Assembly (NCBI RefSeq): GCF_018476525.1
Contig: NZ_JAHCST010000005.1
Span: 229,987 to 293,986 of the forward strand
DNA from: Acrocarpospora catenulata
Lineage (GTDB): Bacteria; Actinomycetota; Actinomycetes; Streptosporangiales; Streptosporangiaceae
Direction of reading: 5' to 3'
DNA length: 64,000 nt
In this document: piece after piece, positions 29,281 to 37,649 of the stretch
How the letters are laid out: each line of letters starts with the position of its first letter
Position numbering within the stretch: the first letter of the stretch is position 1
Made by a program: the position numbers and the translations under genes
The notes under the pieces: model-generated
Seen by the model: the letters and a program-made list of their open reading frames with translations, nothing else
Databases searched by the model: none
What the model was told of the DNA's origin: nothing

Positions 29281-29311
29281 TTCTCAGATGGAGATTTACT
29301 CGAACTGAGAA
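29281..29311. promoter_or_regulatory. Inverted repeat upstream of the Nudix-vWA-PurA-like operon
   Basis: TTCTCAG (29281-29287) and CTGAGAA (29305-29311) form a perfect 7-bp inverted repeat with a 17-nt AT-richer spacer, ending 11 bases before the Nudix start codon. This is a reasonable place for an autoregulatory operator of the Nudix/winged-helix protein. The function is inferred. Confidence 0.45.
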
Positions 29312-29322
29312 AGACGAGGCGG

Positions 29323-30066
29323 ATGAACGAGTCGGACTTCCTCCGGGACTACGACCCCACGGCCTACGAGCCGATGGCCGTCACGGCCGACGTCGTGGCG
29401 CTGACCATCCGGGACGGGCGGCTGCACGTGCTGCTGATCCGGCGGGCGGAACCGCCGCACCAGGGCATGTGGGCGCTGCCCGGCGGCTTCGTCCGCGGCG
29501 ACGACCTGAAGGACGCCGCCGCCCGCGAGCTCGCGGAGGAGACCGGCCTGCTCCCGCACGACCTCGACCGCGTCCACCTGGAACAACTCGGCACGTACGG
29601 CAAGCCTGGGCGGGACCCGCGGATGCGCGTGGTCACCGTCGCCTTCCTCGCCTTCGCCGCCTGGATGCCCGACCCGAAAGCCGGATCCGACGCGGAAGCC
29701 GCCGCGTGGACCCCCCTGACTGCCACCAGGGAGCTGGCCTTCGACCACGGCGACATCCTGGAGGACGGCCTGGAGCGGGCCCGCTCGAAGCTGGAGTACA
29801 CGCCGCTGGCGACCTCGTTCGTCGGCGACGAGTTCACCATCTCCGAGCTCCGCGCCGTGTACGAGGTGGTCTGGGGGGAGCCGCTGCACCCCGGCAACTT
29901 CCACCGCAAGGTGCTCTCGGTGCCGGGATTCGTCGAAGCCACCGGAACCACCACCGAGCGCGGGGGACCACGTGGGGGCCCCCGCGCCCGCCTCTACCGC
30001 AAGGGCGACGCCAGGCTGCTCCACCCGGCCCTGCTGCGCCCTTCACGTGAAGACGAGATCCGATAG
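29323..30066 (+). CDS. Nudix-domain protein with C-terminal winged helix (NrtR-like)
   Basis: The 247-residue protein has a Nudix domain (about 15-155) with G-G-F-V-R-G-D-D followed by R-E-L-A-E-E-T-G-L. The box Glu of GX5E is Asp, a conservative change. About 70 residues after it (EYTPLATSFVGDEFTISELR, then YEVVWGEPLHPGNFHRKVL) match the winged-helix part of NrtR-type regulators, which sense NAD-derived nucleotides such as ADP-ribose. It may be a regulator, an ADP-ribose/NADH pyrophosphatase, or both. It is followed 17 bases later by the vWA gene with a good ribosome binding site, so the three genes form an operon. A poorly conserved Arg/Gly-rich tail ends the protein. Confidence 0.82.
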   Translation: MNESDFLRDYDPTAYEPMAVTADVVALTIRDGRLHVLLIRRAEPPHQGMWALPGGFVRGDDLKDAAARELAEETGLLPHDLDRVHLEQLGTYGKPGRDPRMRVVTVAFLAFAAWMPDPKAGSDAEAAAWTPLTATRELAFDHGDILEDGLERARSKLEYTPLATSFVGDEFTISELRAVYEVVWGEPLHPGNFHRKVLSVPGFVEATGTTTERGGPRGGPRARLYRKGDARLLHPALLRPSREDEIR

Positions 30067-30083
30067 ACGAAGGAGATATCCCG

Positions 30084-30914
30084 ATGGGGAGCGGACGCTG
30101 GTCCCTGGACTCCTATGACGCCGCCCAGGCCTACCGCGAGCAGCACGGACTGAGCGCCTTCGGGCACACCGACGACATGCGGCGGCTCAACCGCCACCAG
30201 TGGCGGGTGCACCAGGCGCTCGACCCGATCGGCGTGCGCACGCGGGAGGCCATGGACTCCGACGAACACCCCGAGAGCCTGGCCATCGCCGTGTTCTTCG
30301 ACGTCACCGGCTCCATGCAGCTGGTGCCGCGCGAACTCCAGGCCCGGCTGCCCCGGCTGCTCGGCACCATCAGCCGGCACATCAAGGACCCGCAGATCCT
30401 GTTCGGCGCCATCGGGGACGCCACCTGCGACCGGGCCCCGCTCCAGATCGGCCAGTTCGAGTCGGACAACCGCATGGACGAGGACCTGCGCCGCATCCTG
30501 CTGGAGGGCGGCGGCGGGGGCAACCTGACCGAGTCGTACGAGCTGGCCTTCTACTTCCTGGCCCGGCACACCCAACTGGACTGCCTCCGCAAGCGCGGGG
30601 TGCGCGGCATCGCCTTCGTGATCGGCGACGAGACCGCCTACCCGGCGGTCAAGGCCGACGAGGTGGCGCACATCTTCGGCGAGTCCCTGCAGCAGGACAT
30701 CCGGCTGGAGAGCATCCTGCACGAGGCCATGGCCAGCTGGGACATCAACTTCATCATCCCGGGCGGCACCTCGCACGGGCGCAACCAGATCGTCACCGGC
30801 TTCTGGCGCACCCTGCTCGGGGACCGGCTGATCGAGATCGAGGACCTGTCGGAGATCTGCGAGACCATCGCGCTCACCGTGGTCGACCGGGTCATGTCCC
30901 AACGAGCGCGGTAA
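30084..30914 (+). CDS. von Willebrand factor A (vWA)-like protein
   Basis: The 276-residue soluble protein contains F-F-D-V-T-G-S-M (71-78), a MIDAS-type D-x-T/S-x-S metal site at the end of a beta strand. This is followed by G-A-I-G-D-A-T and G-G-G-G-G-N-L-T-E-S-Y-E, the typical second loop of vWA folds, and F-V-I-G-D-E-T for the third. There is no signal peptide or membrane segment, so it acts in the cytoplasm. vWA proteins usually assemble or activate partners in a metal-dependent way. Here the partners are likely the Nudix protein and the PurA-like enzyme, separated by 17 and 15 bases. AAGGAGATAT precedes the start. The exact role is unknown. Confidence 0.75.
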   Translation: MGSGRWSLDSYDAAQAYREQHGLSAFGHTDDMRRLNRHQWRVHQALDPIGVRTREAMDSDEHPESLAIAVFFDVTGSMQLVPRELQARLPRLLGTISRHIKDPQILFGAIGDATCDRAPLQIGQFESDNRMDEDLRRILLEGGGGGNLTESYELAFYFLARHTQLDCLRKRGVRGIAFVIGDETAYPAVKADEVAHIFGESLQQDIRLESILHEAMASWDINFIIPGGTSHGRNQIVTGFWRTLLGDRLIEIEDLSEICETIALTVVDRVMSQRAR

Positions 30915-30929
30915 CCGGAGGAGACAGGG

Positions 30930-32225
30930 ATGGACGAGCACCTGATCATCGCCGACCTGGGGTACGGCGACGCCGGCAAGGGCACGATCGTGGACTGGCT
31001 CTGCTCCCGCAGCCAGGTGCACGCGGTGGTGCGGTACAACGGCGGCGCGCAGGCCGGCCACAACGTGGTCACCCCCGACGGGCGGCACCACACCTTCGCG
31101 CAGTTCGGTTCCGGCACCTTCTGGGGCGTGCCCACCTTCCTGTCCCGGTTCATGATGGTGGACCCGCTGGCCCTGGCCGCCGAGCACGCGCACCTGCGCT
31201 GGCTCGGCGTGCCGGACCCGTTCGAGCTGCTCACCGTCGCCCCGGAGGCGCTGGTGACCACGCCCTACCACAAGGCCGTCAACCGGGCCAGGGAGCGTGC
31301 GCGGGGTGCGGCCCGCCACGGGTCGTGCGGAATGGGAGTCGGAGAGACGGCCTCCTACGCGGTCTCCCATTCCGCCGCCGCGCCCCGGGTGGCCGACTGC
31401 GGCAACCCGCGCGCCCTCCGGTTACTGCTGCGGCGGCTGCGCGAGTGGGTGCTGGACGAGGTCGGGCCGGTGCCCACCCCGGCGGTGGAGGACGTGGCCG
31501 ACGCCTTCCACGCCTTCGCCGGCCGCATCCGCACCGGGCGGCTGCCCTCCGGCGGGCCGCTCGTCTTCGAGGGCGCCCAGGGGGTGCTGCTGGACGAGCG
31601 GTACGGCTTCCATCCGTACACCACCTGGTCCACCACCACCTTCACCAATGCCTTCCTGCTGCTCGGCGAGGCGGGCGCGGGCGACGCCAAGCGCATGGGC
31701 GTGCTGCGCACCTACGCCACCCGGCACGGCGCCGGGCCGTTCGTCACCGAGGACCCCGCGCTGACCCTGCCGGAACGGCACAACGCCACCGGCGAGTGGC
31801 AGGGCGCGTTCCGGGTCGGCCACCTGGACCTGGTCGCCACCCGGTACGCCGTGCGCGTCTGCGGCGGCGTGGACGAGCTGGCCCTCACCCACCTGGACGT
31901 CGCCGAGGAGCACCGCGAACTGCGCGTCTGCCGCGCCTATGACCAGCAGGTACGGCTCACGCCCGGCGACCTGGCCAACCAGGCCGCGCTGGCCGAGCGG
32001 CTGGCCACGGCCCGGCCGGTCCTGGAACCGGTGCCGGGCCCGTGGCCGGCCTTCGTGGCCGACGAACTGGGCGCCCCGGTCACCGTGACCTCCAGCGGGC
32101 CCACCTGGCTGGACAAGCGGGTACGCCGGGTGCCCCGGGGACAGCGCAGCCCGGGATGGGGCCAGCGGGGGCACCGGGTTCAGAGGAAAACGGTGGCCAC
32201 CGCGGCCGGCGCGCCCTCCTGGTAA
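30930..32225 (+). CDS. Divergent adenylosuccinate synthetase (PurA-like) paralog
   Basis: The 431-residue protein keeps PurA landmarks: a G-D-A-G-K-G-T loop (13-19, with Asp14 at the catalytic-base position but Ala for the usual Glu), N-G-G-A-Q-A-G-H-N (His44), V-F-E-G-A-Q-G-V-L-L-D, and a C-terminal T-S-S-G-P-T-W-L-D-K-R. In the loop that binds aspartate, the normal T-T-G-R-x-R is replaced by A-T-G-E-W-Q-G-A-F-R, so the amino substrate may not be aspartate. It probably catalyses a GTP-dependent condensation on IMP or a related nucleotide. A TTA codon (31422) is present. Its 3' end overlaps the convergent S41 gene by 46 bases. It is unlikely to be the housekeeping purA. Confidence 0.75.
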   Translation: MDEHLIIADLGYGDAGKGTIVDWLCSRSQVHAVVRYNGGAQAGHNVVTPDGRHHTFAQFGSGTFWGVPTFLSRFMMVDPLALAAEHAHLRWLGVPDPFELLTVAPEALVTTPYHKAVNRARERARGAARHGSCGMGVGETASYAVSHSAAAPRVADCGNPRALRLLLRRLREWVLDEVGPVPTPAVEDVADAFHAFAGRIRTGRLPSGGPLVFEGAQGVLLDERYGFHPYTTWSTTTFTNAFLLLGEAGAGDAKRMGVLRTYATRHGAGPFVTEDPALTLPERHNATGEWQGAFRVGHLDLVATRYAVRVCGGVDELALTHLDVAEEHRELRVCRAYDQQVRLTPGDLANQAALAERLATARPVLEPVPGPWPAFVADELGAPVTVTSSGPTWLDKRVRRVPRGQRSPGWGQRGHRVQRKTVATAAGAPSW

Positions 32226-34147
32226 CCCTCGGCCCGGATGACCCCGGCGCTCACCACGCCGGGCACCACCACCGTGGGGGCCGGGTCGGCGCCGATGTCG
32301 AACGAGCCGCGGGGGCGCCCGTCCAGCCAGAGGTCGACCCGGTCCAGACCCACCGTGTCCAGCGTCACGTTGAGCACGTCGTCGCCCGGCACGGCCGAGA
32401 CCCGCAGCCGCCGCTTCGGCAGCGCGGCCAGCTCCCGCCCGGCCAGCTCCATCAGGTCGGGGTTGCCCTGCAGCACGTCGGCCGGGGTCATCCGGTGCAG
32501 CACGGCGGGCGTCACGCCGAGGTCCTCCAGCGGCACCCCGGCCGAGCCGCCGACCCGGAGCAGCCGCCGGATGGCCACCGTCATGTCGGCCCCCTTCGGC
32601 AGCTCCTGGTAAGGAGTGCCCTGATCGTCCTCCAGGGCACTCCGCAACCAGGCGTGGTGCAGCACGTTGCCGCCCCCGGCGCCGGTGTTGCCGTCCACCC
32701 CGATGATCGTGCCGATGCCGTGGTCGGCGAAGCCCGCCGCGAAGATGTCCGCGGTGGAGTAGCACCGGGCGTCGGTGATCAGCACCACCGGGCCGTGGTA
32801 GTACTGCCCGTAGGCGTTGGCCAGCTCGACCGGGGTGAGCGGAAACGCGTCCGAGTAGACCGCCCCGGTCTCCACCGCCTGCTCCATCGACGGCGCCCAC
32901 GCCCCGAAGACGCCGGGCGCCTGGCGGCCGAGCCGCAGGTTGAGCGGCGTGTTGAGCAGCTGCGCGGGCTCCGGCTGGATGCGGCCCGGGGTGAGGAACT
33001 GGAGCAGCGTCTCCCCGGCCAGGATCACCCCACCCGGGTTGCCGCGAATGTCGAGGATCAGCCCGTCCTCCGGCAGGCTGGTGGCGATCGTCACGAAGTC
33101 GGACTGGAACTTGAACAGCGCCGCCTCGAACTCGTCGTTGGTCTGGAACTCGCCCAGGTCGAAATCGCGGATGCGGATGTGGCCGTACGTGCCGGTGGAC
33201 GTGGTCACCCGGCGCCACAGGAAACTGCCGGTCGCCGTGTACGCCGACGCCGACACGGCCGCAGCCTGCTCGGGGGGCAGCAGGGTGCGCCGGATGTTGG
33301 CGATCTCCAGGCCCTCCAGGTCCACCCCGCGGGTCGCCGCGGTGACCCCGTTCCCGCCCGGCGCCGCCGGGACCGTCCTGCGCAGCACCAGCCACGGCAT
33401 GCGCAGTTCCTGCGGCTTGCCCGTCAGGTCCAGGAAGCCGATCTGCACCCACTCCTCGTCCGGCGGCAGGTGCACCACCAGCGAGCGGCTGGTCATCGAG
33501 GCCAGCGCCCTGCTGTGCCGGGCGGCCGCGTTGCCCCCGGAGAACCGGGCCCCCTGCCGGTCCACCGCGCGGCCGATCGGCACGCCGTTCCAGTGCGTGA
33601 CCGTCACGCCCTTGACGAACACCGCCGCCAGGTCCTGCGGCAGCAGCGCCGGGTTGTCCACCCCGGCCACCAGATACCGGGACCGCCCGTCCGCCTCGGC
33701 GGCCTCCTCGATCCGGAACGGCAGCACCGCCGCCGTGTCCGCGAACGGGCGCGGCAGCAGGTAGAGCGTGTGCAGGTCCCGGACCGAGTGGAAGATCGAC
33801 AGCAGCTCGGAGTGGAACTCCCACTCCGGGTCCGGCGTGCCGGTCATCTGCCGGAGCACCCGGGCCTGGAGCAGCCGTAGCCGCTGCAACGGGTTGACCC
33901 CGTGCATGGCGATCTTCAGCGGCAGGTGCGCGTAGTTGCCCTCCAGCACCACCAGCGCCTGCTCCACCAGCGCCAGCCGCTCCTCCTGGCTGAGCTCGCC
34001 CGCCCCGGCCAGGAAGTCGTCCAGCTTCAGATCCGTCAGCTGCCACACCGGCGCCGCCTCGGCCTCCGCGGCCCCCTCCTCGGGCTCCTCGCCCGCCCGC
34101 AGCGCCAGCCGGACGGGGTCGAACGTGTACCGCTCGCCGATGGTCAT
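32180..34147 (-). CDS. S41-family (C-terminal processing/tail-specific) peptidase
   Basis: The 655-residue product begins at an ATG with an AGGAGGAGAG ribosome binding site. The middle has D-I-R-G-N-P-G-G-V-I-L-A-G and T-D-A-R-C-Y-S-T-A-D-I-F-A-A-G-F-A-D, the oxyanion and nucleophile segments of S41 peptidases (nucleophile probably the Ser of CYSTAD). A large N-terminal region and a C-terminal beta-sandwich-like region flank it. I see no signal peptide, so it may be cytoplasmic, unusual for this family. It is transcribed alone, behind hairpins separating it from the upstream small gene. The substrate is unknown. Confidence 0.8.
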   Translation of the reverse strand: MTIGERYTFDPVRLALRAGEEPEEGAAEAEAAPVWQLTDLKLDDFLAGAGELSQEERLALVEQALVVLEGNYAHLPLKIAMHGVNPLQRLRLLQARVLRQMTGTPDPEWEFHSELLSIFHSVRDLHTLYLLPRPFADTAAVLPFRIEEAAEADGRSRYLVAGVDNPALLPQDLAAVFVKGVTVTHWNGVPIGRAVDRQGARFSGGNAAARHSRALASMTSRSLVVHLPPDEEWVQIGFLDLTGKPQELRMPWLVLRRTVPAAPGGNGVTAATRGVDLEGLEIANIRRTLLPPEQAAAVSASAYTATGSFLWRRVTTSTGTYGHIRIRDFDLGEFQTNDEFEAALFKFQSDFVTIATSLPEDGLILDIRGNPGGVILAGETLLQFLTPGRIQPEPAQLLNTPLNLRLGRQAPGVFGAWAPSMEQAVETGAVYSDAFPLTPVELANAYGQYYHGPVVLITDARCYSTADIFAAGFADHGIGTIIGVDGNTGAGGGNVLHHAWLRSALEDDQGTPYQELPKGADMTVAIRRLLRVGGSAGVPLEDLGVTPAVLHRMTPADVLQGNPDLMELAGRELAALPKRRLRVSAVPGDDVLNVTLDTVGLDRVDLWLDGRPRGSFDIGADPAPTVVVPGVVSAGVIRAEGYQEGAPAAVATVFL

Positions 34148-34188
34148 CGGCTCTCCTCCTGCCTGTCGGTACGCCTCCGACAACACAG

Positions 34189-34231
34189 TGCGCCCGGAGG
34201 GGGCCTCCGCGCATGAGTAACCCCGTACTCA
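34189..34231 (-). terminator. Pair of hairpins after the lipocalin-like gene
   Basis: Two adjacent stems lie between the stop at 34244 and the S41 gene: TGAGTA/TACTCA (34214-34231) and a GC-rich CGGAGG/CCTCCG stem with outer TGCG/CGCA (34189-34213). Either could end transcription from the sigma-factor side. Confidence 0.45.
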
Positions 34232-34243
34232 CCGGAATTCGGG

Positions 34244-34687
34244 TCAGCCGATTCTGGTCATGACGGTCTGATAGCCACCACCGGGGAAGACCCAGCCGCC
34301 CCTGACGGTGTCGCCGTCGGCGTCGAAGGTGCCCCGGTAATACGCCGGGGAGCCCTTCTCCAGGCCCCAGATGGTCAGGGTGTCGCCATCGAGTTCGTAG
34401 ACGTAGTCGAGGGTGTTGCCTTCGCTGTCGTACACGCGGGACTTGATGTCCTCGCTGGACTTGTCCGACATGAAGGGCCTCTCCCGGCCGATGACCTCGA
34501 TGCCGGTGATCTTCCGCCCGTCGTGCTCCAGCGCGATGTCCTGGATGAGGAAGAATCCGCCCGCCAGCCACCGGTAGGTGACCGTGCCCTTCGCGCCGCC
34601 GCTCACCCGCCACGTGCCGGCCAGCCGGTCCAGCGCCAGGACCTGCTCGTCCGGCTGCGCGGCCTGGGTGTTCTCGATCTCCGCCAT
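34244..34687 (-). CDS. Small lipocalin-like (DUF1579-type) protein
   Basis: The 147-residue soluble protein starts at an ATG preceded by GGGAGAG. Residues from about 20 on (LAGTWRVSGGAKGTVTYRWL, FFLIQDIALEHDGRKI, LDGDTLTIWG, YRGTFDADGDTVRGGWVFPG) form a repeating beta-strand pattern typical of small beta-barrels that measure or bind a ligand. It lies 86 bases downstream of the sigma-factor gene in the same direction, so the two may be co-transcribed or it may be a target of that sigma factor. Similar small barrels often neighbour SnoaL-tailed ECF sigma factors. Function unknown. Confidence 0.65.
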   Translation of the reverse strand: MAEIENTQAAQPDEQVLALDRLAGTWRVSGGAKGTVTYRWLAGGFFLIQDIALEHDGRKITGIEVIGRERPFMSDKSSEDIKSRVYDSEGNTLDYVYELDGDTLTIWGLEKGSPAYYRGTFDADGDTVRGGWVFPGGGYQTVMTRIG

Positions 34688-34773
34688 GGTGCTCTCCCGC
34701 TTCCGTTCCGCTGATGTCGCCCGTATGACCGGGACGGCCCGCGAACGGAATCGGTGAATCGATGTGACCTCTG

Positions 34774-35736
34774 TCACACTACGGCGGGCGGTGCGCCCAG
34801 GCCGATGACGGACAGGAGTTCGGGACCGAACGTGGTGATCTCCGCGATCAGGCCGTCCTCGATCCGCAGCACGTCGATGTTGATCGCGGTGACGGCGGTC
34901 TCGCCGGGCCGCCGGGCGTAGGTGGCCGCGGCGGGCTGCCGGTTCACCGCCAACGGAACCGAACGCCACTCGTCCCAGCTCCGGTCCCCTTCCAGGAACG
35001 GCCGCCACATGTCCAGGATCGCCGCGCGCCCCTCGTACACCAGGTTGAGTGGGGGCATGGTCTGCCGGGCATCCTCGCGCAGCAGTTCCGCCAGGGCCCT
35101 CAGGTCGGCCTGCCGGGAGGCGGTGACATAGCGCTGGAGCAGGGCGCGTTCCTCCGCACTGGGAGCGGCGGTCGCCGCCCACTCCTCACGCCGCCGCGGC
35201 AGCCGTTCCCGCAACGTCGCCCTGGCCCGCTGGAGCGCGCTCTTGACCGAGGCCTCACGCGCTTCCAGCGCCTCGCAGATCTCCGGCACCGGCCAGCCGA
35301 CCACGTCCCGCAGGATGAGCACGGCCCGTTGCCGTGGCGGCAGATGCTGGATCGCCGCCAGAAACGCCAGCTCGATGGTCTCCCGCGTGATCACCACCGC
35401 ATCGGGCCCGCCCTCGTCCGGCGCCGCCAGATCCAGCAACTCATCCGGATACGGCTCCAGCCACGGCACCTCCACCATCGGCGACCCCGCCGTCCCGTAC
35501 GCCGCCGTCGTCACCTCGCGACGAGCCAGCGCATCCAGGCACACATTCGTGGCGATCCGATACAACCAGGCCCGAAACGTCGACCGCCCGGCGAACCCCG
35601 CCCGCCCTCGCCAGGCCCGCAAGAACGTCTCCTGCACCAGATCCTCGGCGTCACCGAACGACCCCAGCATCCGGTAACAGTGCACCCGCAACTCATGCCG
35701 ATGCCGCTCGGCGAGTTCGGCGAACGCATCGTCCAC
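34774..35736 (-). CDS. ECF sigma factor with C-terminal SnoaL-like domain
   Basis: The 320-residue protein has sigma region 2 (R-H-R-H-E-L-R-V-H-C-Y-R-M-L-G-S, A-E-D-L-V-Q-E-T-F-L-R-A-W) and region 4 (L-P-P-R-Q-R-A-V-L-I-L-R-D-V-V-G-W, E-A-S-V-K-S-A-L-Q-R-A-R). It then carries a SnoaL/NTF2-like domain of about 110 residues (from about 200). This is the large ECF group with a C-terminal extension, which often acts without an anti-sigma factor. The start is GTG at 35736. It stands just downstream of the amidohydrolase gene (15-base gap). Its regulon is unknown. Confidence 0.9.
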   Translation of the reverse strand: MDDAFAELAERHRHELRVHCYRMLGSFGDAEDLVQETFLRAWRGRAGFAGRSTFRAWLYRIATNVCLDALARREVTTAAYGTAGSPMVEVPWLEPYPDELLDLAAPDEGGPDAVVITRETIELAFLAAIQHLPPRQRAVLILRDVVGWPVPEICEALEAREASVKSALQRARATLRERLPRRREEWAATAAPSAEERALLQRYVTASRQADLRALAELLREDARQTMPPLNLVYEGRAAILDMWRPFLEGDRSWDEWRSVPLAVNRQPAAATYARRPGETAVTAINIDVLRIEDGLIAEITTFGPELLSVIGLGAPPAVV

Positions 35737-35751
35737 TGGGCTCCCTCGCGG

Positions 35752-36975
35752 TCAGTGGAATTCGGTCCGGGTGGTGGTCGAGGCGGCCACCCTACCCCCG
35801 ATCACCACGTGGCTCGGCGGCGCGTGGGCGGTCAGGGCCTGCCTGATGGTACGCCCCTGGAGCACGACCAGGTCGGCGGGAGCGCCGGGGACTGTTTCCG
35901 GCGCCGGGACGCCCAGGACGCGGGCGGCGGTCACAGTGATCATGTCGTAGAGCCGGTCGAGCTCGGGGTCGGTGCGGGCGTCGAGCAGGTGGGCGGCGAG
36001 GAAGGCGACCTCCAGCATGTTGTGGCGGCCGAAGGGATAGTAGGCGTCCTCGATGTCGTCCTGGCCGAGGGCCACGGGGATGCCCGCGTCGGCGAGGGTG
36101 AAGACCGGCAGGTGGAGCGGGCCGGTGTGCGGGTCGCTGACGAAGCCCAGGCCCGCCGCGCGGCACAGCCCGATCAGGCGGCGCAGGTAGGGCTGCGGGT
36201 AGAGCGACATGGCACGGGCGTGCTGGGCGGTGCCGCGGCCGTACATGCCGTGTTCCAGGAGGGCGGTGGCCAGCATCTCCGTGGTACGCAGGGAGGGGTC
36301 GCCCGCGTCGTCGACCAGCATGGCGACGCGTTTGCCGTACCGGTGGGCGAGGGCGACCATGCGGCGGACGTGCTCGGCGGCGTCGGCGTCGGTCCACTCG
36401 ATCCACGGGATGCCGCCGACGACGTCCGCGCCCACGCGGATCGCCTCCTCGACCAGTTCCTCGGCGCCGGGGGAGCGGAGCAGGCCGTCCTGGGGGAAGG
36501 CGACCACCTGGATGTCGACCAGGGAACGGAACTCCTCCTTCAGTTCGAGGAGCGCCGTCACCCCGGTGAGCCCGGCCGTGGGGTCCACGTCGGCGAACGC
36601 CTGGACGCGGCGGACGCCGTGCCGTACCGACTCGGTCAGGGCGGCGCGGGCCCGCGCGCGGACCGCGGCGGCCGACTGGTCGGCCTTGACTGCGGCGGCA
36701 CTCTCGATCGCGGTCATGGCCGCGCCCATCGAGCCGCCGGTGTAGTCGGCCAGCGCGGACGGCCCCGCCAGGTCGAGGGTGTGGACCTTGCAGAGGTGCA
36801 GGTGGCCGTCGGTGAACGGCTCGGTGACCAGGTGGCCGTCGGCGTCCAGGACGGTGGCGGCGGTGGGCGCGTCCCGATCCTCGGGAGTGACGGCGGAGAT
36901 CAGCCCGTCCTCGGCGGCGATCATCCAGCGGCCGGGACGGCCCCGGAGGGCGGCGTTGCGTATGAGCAGATCCAC
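35752..36975 (-). CDS. Amidohydrolase (cytosine-deaminase-like)
   Basis: The 407-residue protein starts at GTG (V-D-L-L-I-R-N-A) after the response-regulator stop; the start is approximate because the ribosome binding site is weak. It has the metal-binding F-T-D-G-H-L-H-L motif, a His in the second barrel half (S-D-P-H-T-G) and the Q-D-D-I-E-D-A-Y-Y-P-F-G-R-H-N-M-L-E-V segment typical of the cytosine deaminase/isoguanine deaminase branch. It would be a cytosolic metal-dependent deaminase of a nucleobase or cyclic amide. It follows two RiPP-linked two-component systems on the same strand but shows no obvious link to them. Confidence 0.8.
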   Translation of the reverse strand: MDLLIRNAALRGRPGRWMIAAEDGLISAVTPEDRDAPTAATVLDADGHLVTEPFTDGHLHLCKVHTLDLAGPSALADYTGGSMGAAMTAIESAAAVKADQSAAAVRARARAALTESVRHGVRRVQAFADVDPTAGLTGVTALLELKEEFRSLVDIQVVAFPQDGLLRSPGAEELVEEAIRVGADVVGGIPWIEWTDADAAEHVRRMVALAHRYGKRVAMLVDDAGDPSLRTTEMLATALLEHGMYGRGTAQHARAMSLYPQPYLRRLIGLCRAAGLGFVSDPHTGPLHLPVFTLADAGIPVALGQDDIEDAYYPFGRHNMLEVAFLAAHLLDARTDPELDRLYDMITVTAARVLGVPAPETVPGAPADLVVLQGRTIRQALTAHAPPSHVVIGGRVAASTTTRTEFH

Positions 36976-37001
36976 AACTCGAAACGGTACGGGGAGGGAA
37001 T

Positions 37002-37649
37002 TCAGCGTCGAAGGCCCGGGGTGACGCAGTTGGGGCGCGGCCGTTCGATCCACCCGTAGTCCACGGCGATGCGCACGGCGTCCGTCCGGTTACGGGCCCC
37101 GGTCTTGGTGATGATGCTGGAGACGTAGTTGCGGACGGTCGCCGCCGACAGGTGCAGTTCAGCGGCGATCTCCCCGGTCGTGGCCCCCAGGCCGACCAGG
37201 CTCAGCACGGCCGCCTCCCGGTCGGTGAGCAGACTGGCCGTCGCGTTCATCGCCGCCACGGCCAGGGACGCGTCGATCACCCGCTCGCCCTGGGCGATCC
37301 TGCGGATGCTCTCGGCCAGCCGCTCGGTGGGGGAGTCCTTCAGCAGGAAGCCGCTCGCGCCCGCCTCCATCGCCCGCTTGAGCAGCGTGGTCTGGGCGAG
37401 CGCGGTGAGGATGAGCACGCGGCAGGTCGGCACGGCCCGCCGCAGACGGCAGGTGGCCTCGATTCCGTCCACGCCCGGCATCTCGATGTCGAGGACGGCC
37501 ACGTCGGGCGAAGCGGCGAGCGCGTGGGCGACGACCCTGTCCCCCCGATCCGCCTCGGCCACCACTTCGATGTCGCCCGTCAGGTTCAGCAGGACGGTGA
37601 GCGCGCCCCTGACCACGCCGTGGTCCTCAGCCAGCAGAACACGAATCAA
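37002..37649 (-). CDS. NarL/LuxR-family response regulator
   Basis: The 215-residue protein has a receiver domain (L-L-A-E-D-H near the start; phospho-acceptor in V-A-V-L-D-I-E-M-P-G; K in F-L-L-K-D) and a C-terminal LuxR helix-turn-helix (L-T-D-R-E-A-A-V-L, T-T-G-E-I-A-A-E-L-H-L-S-A-A-T-V-R-N-Y-V). The ATG overlaps the end of the histidine-kinase gene upstream, so the pair is translationally coupled. It belongs to the regulatory block at the end of the RiPP locus and is a candidate for binding the inverted repeat at 38803-38831. Confidence 0.9.
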   Translation of the reverse strand: MIRVLLAEDHGVVRGALTVLLNLTGDIEVVAEADRGDRVVAHALAASPDVAVLDIEMPGVDGIEATCRLRRAVPTCRVLILTALAQTTLLKRAMEAGASGFLLKDSPTERLAESIRRIAQGERVIDASLAVAAMNATASLLTDREAAVLSLVGLGATTGEIAAELHLSAATVRNYVSSIITKTGARNRTDAVRIAVDYGWIERPRPNCVTPGLRR

